Assembly (NCBI GenBank): GCA_029204225.1
Contig: CM055111.1
Location: 28,230,340-28,294,339 of the forward strand
DNA from: Diphasiastrum complanatum
Lineage: Eukaryota > Streptophyta > Lycopodiopsida > Lycopodiales > Lycopodiaceae
Direction: 5' to 3'
DNA length: 64,000 nt
The notes beneath the pieces were generated by a model. It ran no database searches. It was not told the origin of the DNA and saw only the letters and a program-made list of their open reading frames with translations. Made by a program: the position numbers and the translations under genes. This document shows positions 33,667 to 47,015 of this stretch, one piece after another. Within the stretch, counting starts at the first letter, position 1; each line of letters begins with the position of its first letter.

Positions 33667-34254
33667 GTTGAAGTGACTTGATCTTCTCTTTCAACCTATT
33701 CCAATGCACAAAGCACTCTCTTGAATGTCAACAAATGAACTCAAGAAGAAATCACAAAGATATGGAAACTCTCAAATCTCTTCTAGCACTTCTAACTAGA
33801 AAATCAACACATAGAATAGTGGAATCTTGATCAAACTATGATCTATCCTCAATCCAATTATTCTTGCCACTTCCTAAGATTGAAACACACTCAAATGAAG
33901 TTCAGTAACCTCACAAACTAGATATCCAATCAAAATTAGGGTTTTGACAAAATCACAAAAAATTGAATATTTCAAATTGTACATGCAATTTCTAGAAACT
34001 TGATATATCTTCTTGTAGACTCCAATGAGACCTTCCTAATGCACCAAAAATCATCTAAATCCAGTAAACCAAGTGTGAAATCGGAATTGATCAAGTATAT
34101 AACCCTATATTGAGTTTTGACCTACAAAAGATCAATTCTACACATGCAAAATGCTGATTTTTGAGTAGAAATCAATCTAGCGTGCTCCAGCATTGGTAAC
34201 TCCTCCAAAACCTTGCTAAAGATGGCTGATCCTTTCATAACCGGAAAAACAATA

Positions 34255-34266
34255 GCTCTGATACCA
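34255..34266 (-). promoter_or_regulatory. Element F primer-binding site (tRNA-Met type)
   Basis: TGGTATCAGAGC on the - strand, directly abutting the LTR. Confidence 0.9.
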
Positions 34267-34920
34267 TTTTAAGGATTTCAGATCATTCAAGATCCAATCC
34301 ATGTCCCTGATCTTTGGTTACAATAAGGAGCAAACCAACAATCCTGCCAATGTAGAAAAATCAGCATCTACATACAAAACGAGATGCAAACTCTAAGATA
34401 TATTGATCAAACATGAACCAAAACATAAAATATATTTGTTGTCTATACAATTACAGTACCCTACTATATTTCACACGTGTGAAACCAAACATAGCAAAAT
34501 ATGAGCATTCTACACACAAGATTGCAAGATAACACCAAGATAGTGCACCAATGAGTAGTAGAACCCAAAGAGAGCCATGTATAATGATGAAATGAGAGAG
34601 AGAAGAGAGAAGATGTGTCTCTCCACGAGTTACATCCTTTTATAGAGTGTCCAAACCCTATTTGGCCACTTGGCTTTCCCTCCAGAATGTAAGCCCTACT
34701 TTTTTTGGGTCTAGATTCAATGTACCCAAAGTTCAAATTTGAATCTCTCTCAAACTCGACTACCAACTTTCCCACACTTTCAAAAAGTGTTTATTGAATG
34801 TATCTTAAACTAATATAACTTCAAAAAGTTTATCTCTTAGTCTAAAATGAGTTTTGGCCTCTTATTGACAATTTACCAAAATATGACTAAACTAGAGTAA
34901 ACTAGTTGAAATCTCTCACA
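34267..34920 (-). repeat. Element F 5' LTR
   Basis: 654 bp, partner of 25209-25862. Its primer-site end is mutated (TTTTAAGG for TGTGAAGG on the + strand). Confidence 0.93.
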
Positions 34921-34925
34921 CCAAG

Positions 34926-35830
<905 letters not shown>

Positions 35831-38800
35831 AAAGCTTTAATTTTTTCATGGGACATGCTAACTATTATAGGATCTTCATTCTAGATTTTGCGGAGTTAGC
35901 TTGACCAATTGGATTTCACTAATACGCACTTTAATTTCACTATAAAGGGCTGAATTCGAGTAATTTGTCACCTTTGCTGGCGAAGCTCTGCTCAAATTTT
36001 CACTGAAATTTCCAAGTTCTCCAAATTCGACCAAACTTTTACACAAGCTCTCATCTACATACTCTGAACCCAGATCTGCGCTCTGAACTACAGTTCTTAC
36101 AATCCAACACTTGTTATTCACTGTTTTTCTCGTTCTCACCTCTTTTGACCTTTTCTACCATTTTTTCCACGTTTTCACACTTTAACTATCACTGCTAACA
36201 TGGCCTCTTCATCTTCTGAAGACTCTGGCACCAAGTAGGTCATCCAACATGAGATACCCTCAGCCACCTAGATTTGGCGCTTGCCTTCTAACACTCTGAT
36301 TCAACCATGGCTTCAAACTGCTGGCCCACTTCTTGAGGCAATGGGTTTTTTTCCGGCACTTTTCCATTCTGATAATAACATGGGCCTCGCCCTTCATGCT
36401 TACGTCACCTGGGACACGTCGAAGTCGTGTTTCCACTTCCTGTACCAAGGTACCACGTACAAGGTACGGATTAACGTGGACTCAATGGTCACCGTCGGCA
36501 TTATGTCCGGTGACCGTCAGCCCATCTCCCATCGTCAGGAAAAAACCTTGATCAAACATTTCGTCGCTCAGACTGCACCAGAGATCCCCATCCAAACTAA
36601 CAATGGTTACCTGATAGAGGCTATCATGGAACCAGTCATACAGACGGCTCCGCATCTGTTGAATAACTTTCTAGTTGTTTCAACATTTTGCAAGGACAGA
36701 ATCCAGTCCACGCTGCTGAGTTAGATAGTGGAGTCCTTCCTGGGATTCCCTGGCCCCACAGTTGTGCCATACGAGTGGCATGCCTTCCTCATTCACAAAC
36801 TAACTATCTCCATCAAACCCAACAATCGTGAGCGTATCGCAGCAGGTCCTCTGTTGTGTAATTTTGCCTAAGCACTTCTCGAGGTGAAAGTGCGCGATTT
36901 TTGCCGCTCCGGTCTTCTATCTTCCATTGTTCTGCACACTAACCTCTATCTGCCATCTTCCACATCCACATCCTCCCAACCTACAGTTACTGACATGACG
37001 GCTAGCAAAACAATGCATGGCGCTGTCCCTTCCTCCTCATCTCCACCTCCCACTAGACGACGTACCACCACCACACCAATAACCACTCCATTAACCACCG
37101 CCACTTCTTCTTCTATATAACCTCCTCCTCCTATCTCTGTTGTCACTCATCTTCTTTCTATTCCATCCACGACTGCTTATGTTTCCATTCTCATTTCCTC
37201 TCTTGATACTACTTCCACTTCTGTTCCATTATTCAGTACCCCTTCCATCACTATCACATCCTCCATTACTCTTGTCTCCATCGTTGCTCCTCTCCAGTTT
37301 AACCCCTCTGATTCTCAGTTGTCTCTGGACACTCTGGTGTGGATGTAAGTCACCAACTTTTCACTGCCATGCCAGACCATTTCAGCTCCATCCTCGCCTT
37401 CCGTGCTCCACACCACACTTCAGTTCCTCTCTGTTCCGCCCATTCTCTCATTTGGACAAACAGTCCCCACCCCCGTTTCCACTTCTATTTCTCCCACACC
37501 ACCTGTTTCGCCATCAAAGATTGCCGAAGGCAACCAACCATTGCTTGATGACACATTTGTTCAGACAATTTTCATACCATCACCAGATCGGACAGATCCC
37601 ACCATCCCATATGACAGAAGGTCCCCTGAGAACCTGACTGAAGACAATGACGATGACGCTCTACTAGTCGTCAGGGCCACTACCACACAAGCCCCTTTGA
37701 GTGCCAGCATACCGGCTGTTCCAACAGATTTAACGACGGAATACCAAACCTTGGGGACATACATCCAGGAGGCGGTAGCAGCCAGGGCTACTTTGGACAG
37801 CCGGATACTCCACTTGGTGACAAGCAACACCCAGTTGCGAGCGGAACTCACAAAGCTGTAGCAAGAGCTTCCAATAGCTCAACAGTATGAACAAGACGGG
37901 CACCGAGAGATTGCCAAGCTACAGCAGAAGGAGAATGACCTCAACCAATATATCCAAAGCCTCTCCAAAGCATTGACAGATGCCTCCACGAATGTGCGAA
38001 AGCTTCAATCCGAAGCATCCCAACGGCTTGCTCCCCTCCAGGCGCAACTACAAATTTATGAAGCAGAAAATATGCGCCTGGGAGCGGAAGTGAAAGCCTT
38101 ACAAAGTGAAAAACTTGTCTAGCTAGCTCAACCCGCACCAGACTCAAGGTTGTTCTCTCAAATAGAGATGAATCTCTTCCGGCATCAGGTGAAGGTATAT
38201 AGCCAAACGCTGAACAGCTACCAGGCGGAGCTCGACAAATATCGGGCAAGCGCAACTCACGAGCTTACCTAGGCCAAACAAGCCCTCAAGACCTGCCAGC
38301 AGTACATGGAGGAGAAGGCCCAACCCACCCCAGTGGTGATTCCACCGCCATCTGTTTTTGATGTTGCACAGGCAAGCACCAGCCAGGACCAAGGCCAGCA
38401 AGCAGCAGGGGGGATAAGTCACGATCAAGGGTTCGAAGGCCAAGACCAAGGACCAGCTGATACGAGTGCTGAAACGCGGAACCAAGGCAAGATGCAGGTC
38501 CGAGCCAAAGGCAAGAGGAAGGACAAGCCTCCTCATCAAGAGGCTTGCACACCATATCTGCCAACCAGGCCTTCTGACGACCAAAGTCTGCAGAGGAGAA
38601 AATAAATGAACTTCTAGCTAAGCATCCCCACGAGTCATCAAGAGACAGCTGGCAGATATCATTTTCGACGCAGACAATAAAAGGCAACGAGCTACAAGCA
38701 CTACCCGCCCTCCACCCACAACCAGAGTGGCGTAAGCAGCTCTTTGAAAGAGACCCTGCAGTATTCATGGCCTATGTGACAAGCCCGCAACAACTACGGG

Positions 38801-39371
38801 TGAACGCGCACTTTTTGCCATGCACACGATGATCCAAATGGGCGGAATGCGGCACCCCTCTGGACAAGATCACTATTCAAAACTTCAATTGGCCAAGAAT
38901 TCCATCAGAGCATGGTTGGGATAAGGACGTAGACGCCCGAAGGGCTCTCACCCTATTTGCCAATAAATATTTCAACTGTCCTAATCCAACAGTCCATGCG
39001 ACAGTCTGTTACGCTCGGGACTTAGAGCATTTAATGGGTATTGAAACCAAGTGGGACAATTTTCTCCCCCCATATTCTTTGATCCTAATAAGGCGCTAGC
39101 CTTCGACAAAGTCAAAGATCAACTACCAGTCACTCAAGTCTATTACCGAGCTGCATTCCTTGGCGATCGATGGACGTGTAGATTCCAAGTGTGGGTCGAC
39201 CAAGACTGGCTGACAGGAGTCCACAAGTCCCTTCACACGCCCAAGGACTTGAAGAAACTGGACCGCATTATTTCATGGAAGACATCACGGGCTACCTTAT
39301 CCACCAGAGGCGGTTCAAGAAGACTCTCTACTAAACCGACAGAGTGCCAAGGGGCCGACAGCCGTGGATCC
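35831..39371 (+). pseudogene. ORF-X, most complete copy, with its leader
   Basis: After a pyrimidine-rich leader, the ATG at 36200 (MASSSSEDSG) opens a frame that stays in phase to about 38490, broken only by single nonsense codons. N-terminal domain (about 36280-36930): TLIQPWLQTAGPLLEAMGFF, TWDTSKSCFHFLYQGTTYKV, PYEWHAFLIHKLTISI. Then a Ser/Thr/Pro-rich region with TRRRTTTT (36950-37560), an acidic linker, a coiled coil with Gln/Glu/Leu heptads (37730-38290) and a Gln/Asp/Gly linker. The C-terminal domain (KINELLAKHPHESSR, SKWAECGTPLDKITIQNFNW, VWVDQDWLTGVHKSLHTPKD) ends near 39335, after frameshifts at about 38490, 38820 and 39060. A truncated family-A LTR follows. About 1,000 codons. No family recognised; env-like or extra ORF of a gypsy element is inference from position. 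Confidence 0.7.
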
Positions 39372-39585
39372 TGTTGGGGGTATTCCCGACGAATTGTAAA
39401 TAAACAATATTGGCCAATAAAATGTGTTGCGAGGGCATGGCATCTTGCGCGTATAAGCCCATGGCCCAATGAGCACGCAAGTTGAGTTGTAAATAAAACA
39501 ATAGACTTGGGCTCCTTTGTAATTAAAATAAAACTTGAGTCCCAAAGTCAATTTTAAACTTAGAGTTTACTTTTTAGAGTTGGTT
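39372..39585 (+). repeat. Truncated family-A LTR
   Basis: It starts TGTTGGGGG just after the ORF-X end, as a 3' LTR should. Only about 214 bp are present before it is replaced by pol sequence at 39586. It lost its TATA box and R region. Confidence 0.85.
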
Positions 39586-39877
39586 TGATCAAAATCAGGC
39601 ACCAGCAGAACAAGTCTTTGAGGGACCTGCACGGACACAGCCAATGAACCTCGCCGATCCAGGTGAAGAAGAAAAGATAGTGCATGTGGGAGAGCAGTCA
39701 ATGCCCACGCAATTCAAGAGACTATGATCATTGTTGGTGAAATACAAGGACTGTTTTGCCTAGAGTTACAGTGATCTGAGGGGCATTCCACCAACAGTAG
39801 TCCAACACACCATAACCTTGGTGGATGGAGCAATCCCCAAGGTGAGTCGTTACTACCGCTGCAATCCGAACTACACT
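39586..39877 (+). pseudogene. Gypsy pol fragment just upstream of RT
   Basis: One frame reads LVKYKDCFA, a stop, then LRGIPPTVVQHTITLVDGAI and YYRCNPNY. This is the typical linker that leads into gypsy RT, and the only pre-RT piece of family A in the window. It is cut by the LTR starting at 39878. Two stops are present. Confidence 0.75.
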
Positions 39878-40668
39878 ATTGGGGGTACTTCCAACGAAGT
39901 GTAAATAAATAAAATCACTCAATAAAATGTGTTGCGAGGGCATGGCATCCTGAGCACATAAGCCCATGGCCCAATGAGCATGCAAGTGAAGCTATTAATA
40001 AAATAAACTTGACTTGGGCCTTGGAATTAAAATAAAACTAGAGGCCCAAAGTCATTTTTAAACTTAGAGATTATTTTTTAGAGTTGGGTCCAAATTGGGA
40101 CTTGCACGAATCTTGTGATTACCAATGTACTTGTTGTGGACCCTTGGATCAAGTTGGGTCCAAGATGAATGGATAAGATCATTGTGAATATTAGCCAATA
40201 GGATTGAGGCCTTCCCCATTTTATAAAAAGGCACCATTTGTACACTATTTTCATGCTTAATGAGAAGGAGGAAACTCTACCAATTTTGGAAGAGAAACAT
40301 CCTCATCTGCAATTCAATGCTTGCTATTGCTCTTGTTGTTTTCTATTGCTTTCAAGTTTATGCTTTTTAGTTTCAATAGTTTATGTTTCTCCTTTAGCGA
40401 GTACAATGTGCATTTGAGCTAACCTCCACCCTCCCTCTATCTCTCTCTTCTATCTTCTTTTCCCTCCATCTTTTCTAATCATCCCCTTCCTTCTACCTAC
40501 AATCATGATGAATGTTAGTGTAGAGGAGTGTTAGTGGTGAGTAGAGTTAAGGGAGAAAGTAGGAAACTAACTAAAAATAGCATCTTAGAATAGTTAGGTA
40601 CCTATCCAGTGATCTAACCCTTGTTGACAGGCGGGAGGGCTATACTACGCAAGAACTTCGACCCTATA
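39878..40668 (+). repeat. Element C 5' LTR
   Basis: 791 bp. It begins TATTGGGGG (TG mutated to TA) and ends CCCTATA. TATA box TTATAAAAAGGC is conserved. It is more diverged from the D and A LTRs than these are from their partners. Confidence 0.9.
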
Positions 40669-40669
40669 G

Positions 40670-40687
40670 TGGCACCGTTACCAGGGA
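40670..40687 (+). promoter_or_regulatory. Element C primer-binding site (decayed)
   Basis: TGGCACCGTTACCAGGGA differs at three positions from the tRNA-Asp complement; all three are G-to-A. Confidence 0.75.
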
Positions 40688-41941
40688 TAGGTTTCCACTA
40701 ACCAGTTTAGCTGCATTTTAGCTATTTTCTTGCTTTTTAGAGTAGTTTTAGATAGATTTTTGGATGTTTAGAGTTAGTTTTTTATATTTTTCTGTATTTG
40801 CACTGTTCATAACTAGCGAAGGAGGTGTGAGAGGGTAGAGGAGGCCCTAAACAGTCTCTAAGGGCTTGAAACCCAAAGTAACCAGCCAAAAAACCCAAAA
40901 AAAAACACACCAATCTGCATTTTGGAGGGAAAAAGAGCCTAAAATCTCATCAGATTTTTATATCTCCAGAATCAGTGAGAATTAACCCTTGCATGACTGG
41001 CAGTAGCTCCAGGGTACTGTCCCAGACCTGCATAGAAGCTTGCGAGAATTAGTTCCAAGCAGATTGTGAAAACCAGAGAAAAATCATAAAAATTTCAAAA
41101 AACCCTTGAAAAATATCCAAAATATTCAAATCTTCATAAGAACTCTCGCAGAGCCCTCTGAAGTTCCATCTCAGTGATACCAGGACACAGAGAAGCTTGC
41201 AAGAGTTAGTTTGATGTCTAAGTGCCTGTGCGAGAGTTCCCAGTGAAAAAAAGACTGTAAAGTATGAGTGAACCCTCATAGACAGCAAAATTTTCAGTTC
41301 TAGTGGTCAAAAACTCTCGCAGAGGATTCTAAAGTTCCATCTCAGTGAGACCAAGACACAGAAGAGCTTGCGAGAATTAGTTTGATTCCAATGAGCAGAA
41401 AATTGGATTTAAGTGCAAAAAAAACACTAAAAAGTGAAGATCCAGCAAATTCTTCTAGTAAAACTCTTGCAGACCCTCTCAATCGATTCAGAATGTCAAT
41501 TTACATCTGTAATAAAGCCTGCGAGAGTTAGTGTGAAGATCTGGTGAAGATCAAGCCAAAAAGTTGGTTTTGAACCATCGTAGACAGTAAAATTTTCACT
41601 TCTTTCAAGAGTTAACTCTCGTAGAGAATTCTAGAGTGAGATCTGACCCAGATCCAGCTACTGTGAGCCTTGGAGTTACTTCCTAGAGATCAACCCTTGC
41701 ACAAGTCAACCCTTGCACAAGAGAACCCTCGTAGACTAGATTAGTGGAAAGATCTGCATCAAATCCAGCTACTATCAAAATCTCAGGTCAATAAGTGCAA
41801 GGAGTAAAAAGTTATCAAGGAAAAACCATCGTAAAGGGCCTAAAATTCACTTCCGGCCGATCAGATTCATCAGATCCTTAGAGATCCAAATTGCATCCTA
41901 TTGTATAAGCAAGATCCAATTATTTTGAAACCCACCATCAG
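40688..41941 (+). other. Element C leader with decamer repeats
   Basis: Homologous to the element A leader, with CTCTCGCAGAG and CTTGCGAGAATTAG motifs alternating (about 41040-41700). No conserved frame. Confidence 0.7.
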
Positions 41942-42602
41942 ATGAATCTGAGATCGAGACGATCAATATCACGAAGGATAGCAAATCAAGCACCACACCT
42001 TCCCAGATTAGTAGTTGTGCAACAAGGGGCAGAACCGAAACCAGCACCAATGGATCCAATGGGCCAATCCATACTTGTCGCTCCCTTGCAAGCAGTCCGG
42101 AGAGCACCACGGATGGAAATACCAAAATACGTCGAATCATCAGATTTCATCCGATTCCTCCAGAGCTACGAGCAAGCTTGTGAAATCTACGGTGAACGGA
42201 CACCTGCGGAGAACTGATGTTGTTTCCCATGTCCTTATTGGCAGTGTCTCAAGATTGGTTTTTCTACCTGTCAGAGGAAGAAAATTCCACTTGGGAAGCG
42301 GTTAAGACGACTCTCATTACGCGCTTTAAACCAAGAAAGTTCCTGGAAGAACCGTTTCTCCTGCTGAGCAAAGTCAAGATGGGAAAACGAGAAAGGGTCA
42401 AGGACTATATTGAGCGGGTCAAACACTTACGATCCGAGTGCAGTGCAGCCCTAACTTCCGATCGCGCGGTGATCATGTGGTTCCTAGCCGAACTACCACA
42501 AAGCATCAGAAGAGAACTGAAACAACGGGAGCAGTACACTACTCTGCAAGAAGCTATGGAAGATGCCATCAGGGAAGAGGATGAGGGATCTGACGACGAC
42601 TA
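41942..42602 (+). pseudogene. Element C gag, N-terminal part
   Basis: It opens MNLRSRRSISRRIANQAPHL. APRMEIPKYVESSDFIRFLQ and, after a one-base frame break near 42215, the Retrotrans_gag core follow: DWFFYLSEEENSTWEAVKTT, LITRFKPRKFLEEPFLLLSK, MWFLAELPQSIRREL. It ends in the acidic EEDEGSDDD at the element D target site GACTA, and continues at 49131. This copy retains the gag core that element A lost. Confidence 0.85.
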
Positions 42603-43426
42603 TGTTGGGGGTATTCCCAACAAAGTGTAAATAAATAAAATCCTCCAATAAAATGTGTTGCGAAGGCATGTCATCCTGCGTGTATAAGCCCATGGCCCAA
42701 TGAGCACGCAATTGAAGTTGTAATAAAATAAACTTGACTTGGACCTTGTAATTAAAATAAAACTAGAGGCCCAATGTCATTTTTAAACTTAGAGATCACT
42801 TTTTAGAATTGGGTCCAAATTGGGACTCACATGAATCTTGTGATTTCTAATGTACTTTTTGTGGACCCTTGGATCAAGTTGGGTCCAAGATGAATGGTTA
42901 GGATCATTGTGAATATTAGCCAATAAGATTGAGGGGCAAGGGCCTTCCCCATTTTATAAAAAAGCACCATTTGTACACTATTTCCATGCTTAATGAGAAG
43001 GAGAAAACACTACCATTTTTTGAAGAGAAGCATCCTCATTTGCTATTCACTACTTGCTATTGCTCTTAGTTGTGTTTTCTTTTGCTTTCTATTTCCATGT
43101 TTTATTGTTTGCCATAGTAAATATTTTTCCATTAGCAAGCATAAGAAGCATTTGAGCTAACCTCCACCCTCACTCTCTTTCTCTCTCTTTCTCTTCTCTT
43201 CTCAATCTCTTCTTCTCCATCCCTTCCCTTCAACCAAAACTATGATGAATGTTAGTGTAGAGGAGTAGAGTTAAAGAGGAGTAGTATAGTGGTGAGTAGA
43301 GTTAAGAGAGAAAGTAGGAAATTAACTAAAAGTAGCATCTATGCATAGTTAGGAGGCACCTATCTTGTAATCTAACCTTTGTTGACAGGCGGAAGGGTTA
43401 TACTACGAAAGATCTTCGACCCCACA
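42603..43426 (+). repeat. Element D 5' LTR
   Basis: TGTTGGGGG...CCCCACA, 824 bp, with TTATAAAAAAGC TATA box near 42953. Followed by one base and the primer site. Confidence 0.93.
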
Positions 43427-43427
43427 A

Positions 43428-43445
43428 TGGCGTCGTTGCCGGGGA
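43428..43445 (+). promoter_or_regulatory. Element D primer-binding site
   Basis: TGGCGTCGTTGCCGGGGA; one mismatch to the tRNA-Asp complement (C-to-T at a CG). Confidence 0.8.
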
Positions 43446-44728
43446 TAGGTTTCCACTAATAGTTTAGTTCCATTTTAACTATTTTCTTGCTTTTTAGAGT
43501 AGTTTAGGTAGATTTTTGGGAGTTTAGAGTTAGTTTTCTGTACTTTTTTGTGTTTGGACTGTTCACAGCTAGCAGAGGAGGTGTGAGAGGGTAGAGGAGG
43601 CCCTGAACAACCTCTAAGGGCTTACCCAAACCAATCATCCAAAAAACTCAAAAAACACACCAATCTGCATTTTGGAGGGAAAATGAGCCAAAAAAACTCA
43701 TCAAATTTTTATATCTCCAGAATCAGTGGGAATTAACCCTTGCATGACTGGCAGCAGCTCTAGGGTACTATCCCAGACCTGCATAGAAGCCTGCGAGAGT
43801 TAGTTCCAAGCAGATTGTAAAAATCAGAGAAAAATCATAAAAAATTCAAAAAACCCTTGAAAAAAAAAAATCAATTCCTCATAAGAACTCTCGCAGAGCC
43901 CTCTGAAGTTCCATCTTAGTGAGACCAGGACACAGAGAAGCTTGCAAGAGCTAGTTTGATGTCTAAGTGCCTGTGCGAGAGTTCCCAGTGAAAAAAAAAT
44001 GGGAAAGTACCAGTGAACCCTCGTAGACAGCAAAATTTTCAGTTCCAGTGGTCAAAAACTCTCGCAGAGGATTCTAAAGTTCCATCTCAGTGAGACCAGG
44101 ACACAGAAGAGCTTGCGAGATTTAGTTTGATTCCAGTGAGCAGAAATTTGGATTTAAGTGCAAAAAAATCACTAAAAAGTGAAGATCCAGCAAATCCTTC
44201 CAGTAAGAACTCTTGCAAACCCTCTCAATCGATTTAAAATGTCAAATTACATTAGTGATGAAGTCTGCGAGAGTTAGTATGAAGATTTGGTGAAGATCAA
44301 GCACAAAAAGTGATTTTGAACCATCGCAAACAGTGAAATTCTCACTTCTTGTGAGAGTTAACTCTTGAAGAGAATTCTATAGTGAGATCTGACCCAGATC
44401 CAGCTACTGTGAAGCTTGCAAGGGTTACTTCCCAGAGATCTAAAAGATATCAAGTTTTTTACCTGCAAAAATAGCTAAAAAACCCTCGCACAGCCAACTC
44501 TCGCACAAGATAACCCTCACAAACCAGATCAGTGGAAAGATCTGCATCAGATCCAGCTACTGTCAAAATCTCAGGTCAATCAGTGCAAGGAGTAAAAAGT
44601 TATCAAGGAAAAACCACCATAAAAGGTCTAAAATTCATTCCGGCCATTCAAATCGATCAGATCTTTGAAGATCTAAACTGCATCTTATTGTATAAGCAAG
44701 ATCCAATCACTTTGGAGCCCACCATCGA
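43446..44728 (+). other. Element D leader with decamer repeats
   Basis: Third copy of the family leader: GAACTCTCGCAGAG, GTGCGAGAGTTCC, CTGCGAGAGTTAG and related motifs between about 43790 and 44520. No coding signal shared with A or C. Confidence 0.7.
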
Positions 44729-46700
44729 ATGAATTTGAGATCAGGACGATCAATAGCATGAAGGATAGCAAATCAGGAACCACACCTTCCCAGATTAGCA
44801 GTTGTGCAACAAGAGGTTGAACCGGAACCAGCACCAATGGATCCAATGGGCCAACCTGTATCTGTCGCACCCTTGCATGCAGTTTAGAGAGCACCACGGA
44901 TGGAGATACCAAAATACGACGGATCCTCAGATCCCATCCAATTCCTCTAGATCTACGAGCAAGCTTGTAAAATCTACGACGAAAGGACACCTGTAGAGAA
45001 GCTGATGCTATTCCCTATGTCCTTACTTGCAGTGGCTCAGGATTGGTTTTTCAACCTGTCAGAGGAAGAGAAATCCACCTGGGAAGCGGTTAAAGTGGCT
45101 CTCATTACACGCTTTAAACCAAGAAAGTTCTTGGAAGACCCGTTTCTCCTGCTAAGCAAAGTCAAGATGGGAAAACGAGAAAGGGTCCGGGACTATATTG
45201 AACGGGTCAAACATCTATGATCCGAGTGCAGTGCAGCCCTGACTCCCGATCATGCAATGATCATGTGGTTCCTAGCTGGATTACCACGAAGCATCAGAAG
45301 AGAACTGAAAAGATGGGAGCAGTACGCTACTCTGCAAAAAGCTATGGAAGATGCCATCAAGGAAGAGGATGAGGGATCTGACGACAAATATCCTTCCACC
45401 CACACTCCTACTCCCTCGATCGCATCATCATCATCAAACGCATCCACTCTATCCACAGAACTGCTGTTGGAGCAAATGACAAAATTACACAAATAGCAAA
45501 TGGAACAACTTACGGCGCAGTTTGACCAGAAACTGAAGGCCTTACAAGGAACTGTAGCAGTAACTCCACATCAACCAGAACCAACCCAGCTGTAGTATCC
45601 TTGATGAGAAAATATATGGTGTTCAGTATGCACACAAAACCATACAGCGAACGAGGGTCCAGTCCTAAAGCAAAATCTGAGACTGACACATAGATTTTGC
45701 CATCTGTGCAATGCAACATCGTACGATATGACATTTTGCCTGTTTAACCCCAGGTTTGTTCAATAGAAGAGAAGTCCTTATCAGACTTCTTATCCTTATC
45801 ATCAAGGGGCACCTAACGCGGCACCAAGCTACGGCGCACCCAATCAACCACAACGCATGGCCTTACCTGCTCCACCAAGGCCAGCCAATCAACAAGTGGC
45901 CCATGTAAACCTGACAGCAGCAGAACAAAAATTGCAAATGTCACCTCAACCTGAGCAGCAGCAGTGGTACGGACCAGATGAGACATTTATGGATCCTACC
46001 ATAAATGAATATGTTTCAGCCTATGCAGCTCAAACTCAACACCAAGGTGGCAGAAATTACGGCTGCTACGGGTGCGGCGAGGGACACAAAATTGTAGAAT
46101 GTCCCTACAAAGGACAATATACAACCTCCTGCCGAGATTGCGGTTATGGACACTGATTCAAGAATTGTCCATTTAAACCTGGAACCGGTGCACTTCTTAA
46201 CCTCATTGCCATACAGCAATCAGCAGTTCCAGTAGGGATGCCAACAAAAGGTCGACATGACTATGCTCCTGTGTTAGCTGTTATGTGAACACATAAGAGG
46301 AAGGAAGTGGCTCCCTCACCACCACCATCGGTCACTGACAACCAACCCTCAACTTCAGCGCCATATCCAAATGTGAGGGAAGAGAGGAGACAGTACCAGA
46401 AAACAAGACACTAGGTACAAAAAGCACAAGAGGAAGAAAAAGAGCAAGAACAAAACAATCTCACAGAACCTCCAGTCGGTGTTGAACAGGATCCGCAAAC
46501 AGGCTCACCACTGCACACTGATCAGAATGATCGGTTGCACTAACATGAACCACCTTTTCACATGGTGGAGCTTGAGGAACCATGCACTGAAAGGCACACA
46601 CTCTTGCTATCAAGCCACATTAGTTTACCCCTCGGAGAACTACTACGGATTGCACCACAAGCGAAAAGCCTTTAAGCTGAATGGGCCAAAACGGATGAGG
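44729..46700 (+). pseudogene. Element D gag with short zinc knuckles
   Basis: The ATG at 44729 starts MNLRSGRS, followed by the gag core (DWFFNLSEEEKSTWEAVKVA, LITRFKPRKFLEDPF, MWFLAGLPRSIRRELKRW), a Ser/Thr-rich linker and KLHK/QMEQL helix. The knuckles CYGCGEGHKIVEC (about 46064-46102) and CRDCGYGHxFKNC (about 46132-46170) are both CX2CX3HX4C. The frame is continuous for over 250 codons, broken by nonsense codons that in A or C read CAG, CGA, CGG or TGG. Frameshifts occur after 45600. It would form the retroelement particle. Confidence 0.85.
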
Positions 46701-46769
46701 AGCCAGTAGCGCTTGAGCCCATCTATTGTGCGGGCTATGATGAGACAAGTAACGTCCTCCACATCGGAC

Positions 46770-47015
46770 CAGCATGGGAAAGTGAGGAACACAACATCAC
46801 TTTGCCAATCAAACACAAGAGATACGAGGATGAGACAACAGTGGTAGATGGAGGATCGGGTGTCAATCTAATCTACACTACTTTGTATAAAAAATGAAGA
46901 TTACAAGGATTGAAGCCAGCCAGATTCACCATCAAGCTAGCAGATCAATCCTGTGTGTAACCAAAAGGTGTAGTTGCTGATATTCTCGTAAAGATAGCAG
47001 GCATGAAGTATGAGG
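46770..47015 (+). pseudogene. Element D protease fragment
   Basis: It reads IGPAWESEEHNITLPIKHK, then VVDGGSGVNLIYTTLYKK, a retropepsin active-site strand (D-G-G in place of the usual D-S/T-G, as often seen in plant gypsy). Then FTIKLADQSCV. A stop follows the KK and another interrupts ADQSCV. It is joined near 47015 to the ORF-X coiled coil, marking the left edge of the pol deletion. Confidence 0.7.

Larger units (their letters stand above)
25204..34925 (-). mobile_element. Element F: Ty1/copia element hosting a nested gypsy
   Basis: The element is 25209-34920 with the 5-bp duplication CCAAG at 25204-25208 and 34921-34925. LTRs are both 654 bp. On the - strand: 5' LTR 34267-34920, adjacent tRNA-Met primer site (34255-34266), gag-protease frame 33666-32548, then a gypsy element from about 32622 downward. 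The Copia 3' untranslated part resumes somewhere before 26500, ending with the purine tract GAAGAGGGAG next to the 3' LTR. No Copia integrase or RT is found in the remaining space, so F was probably already gag-only, like element B. Confidence 0.92.
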
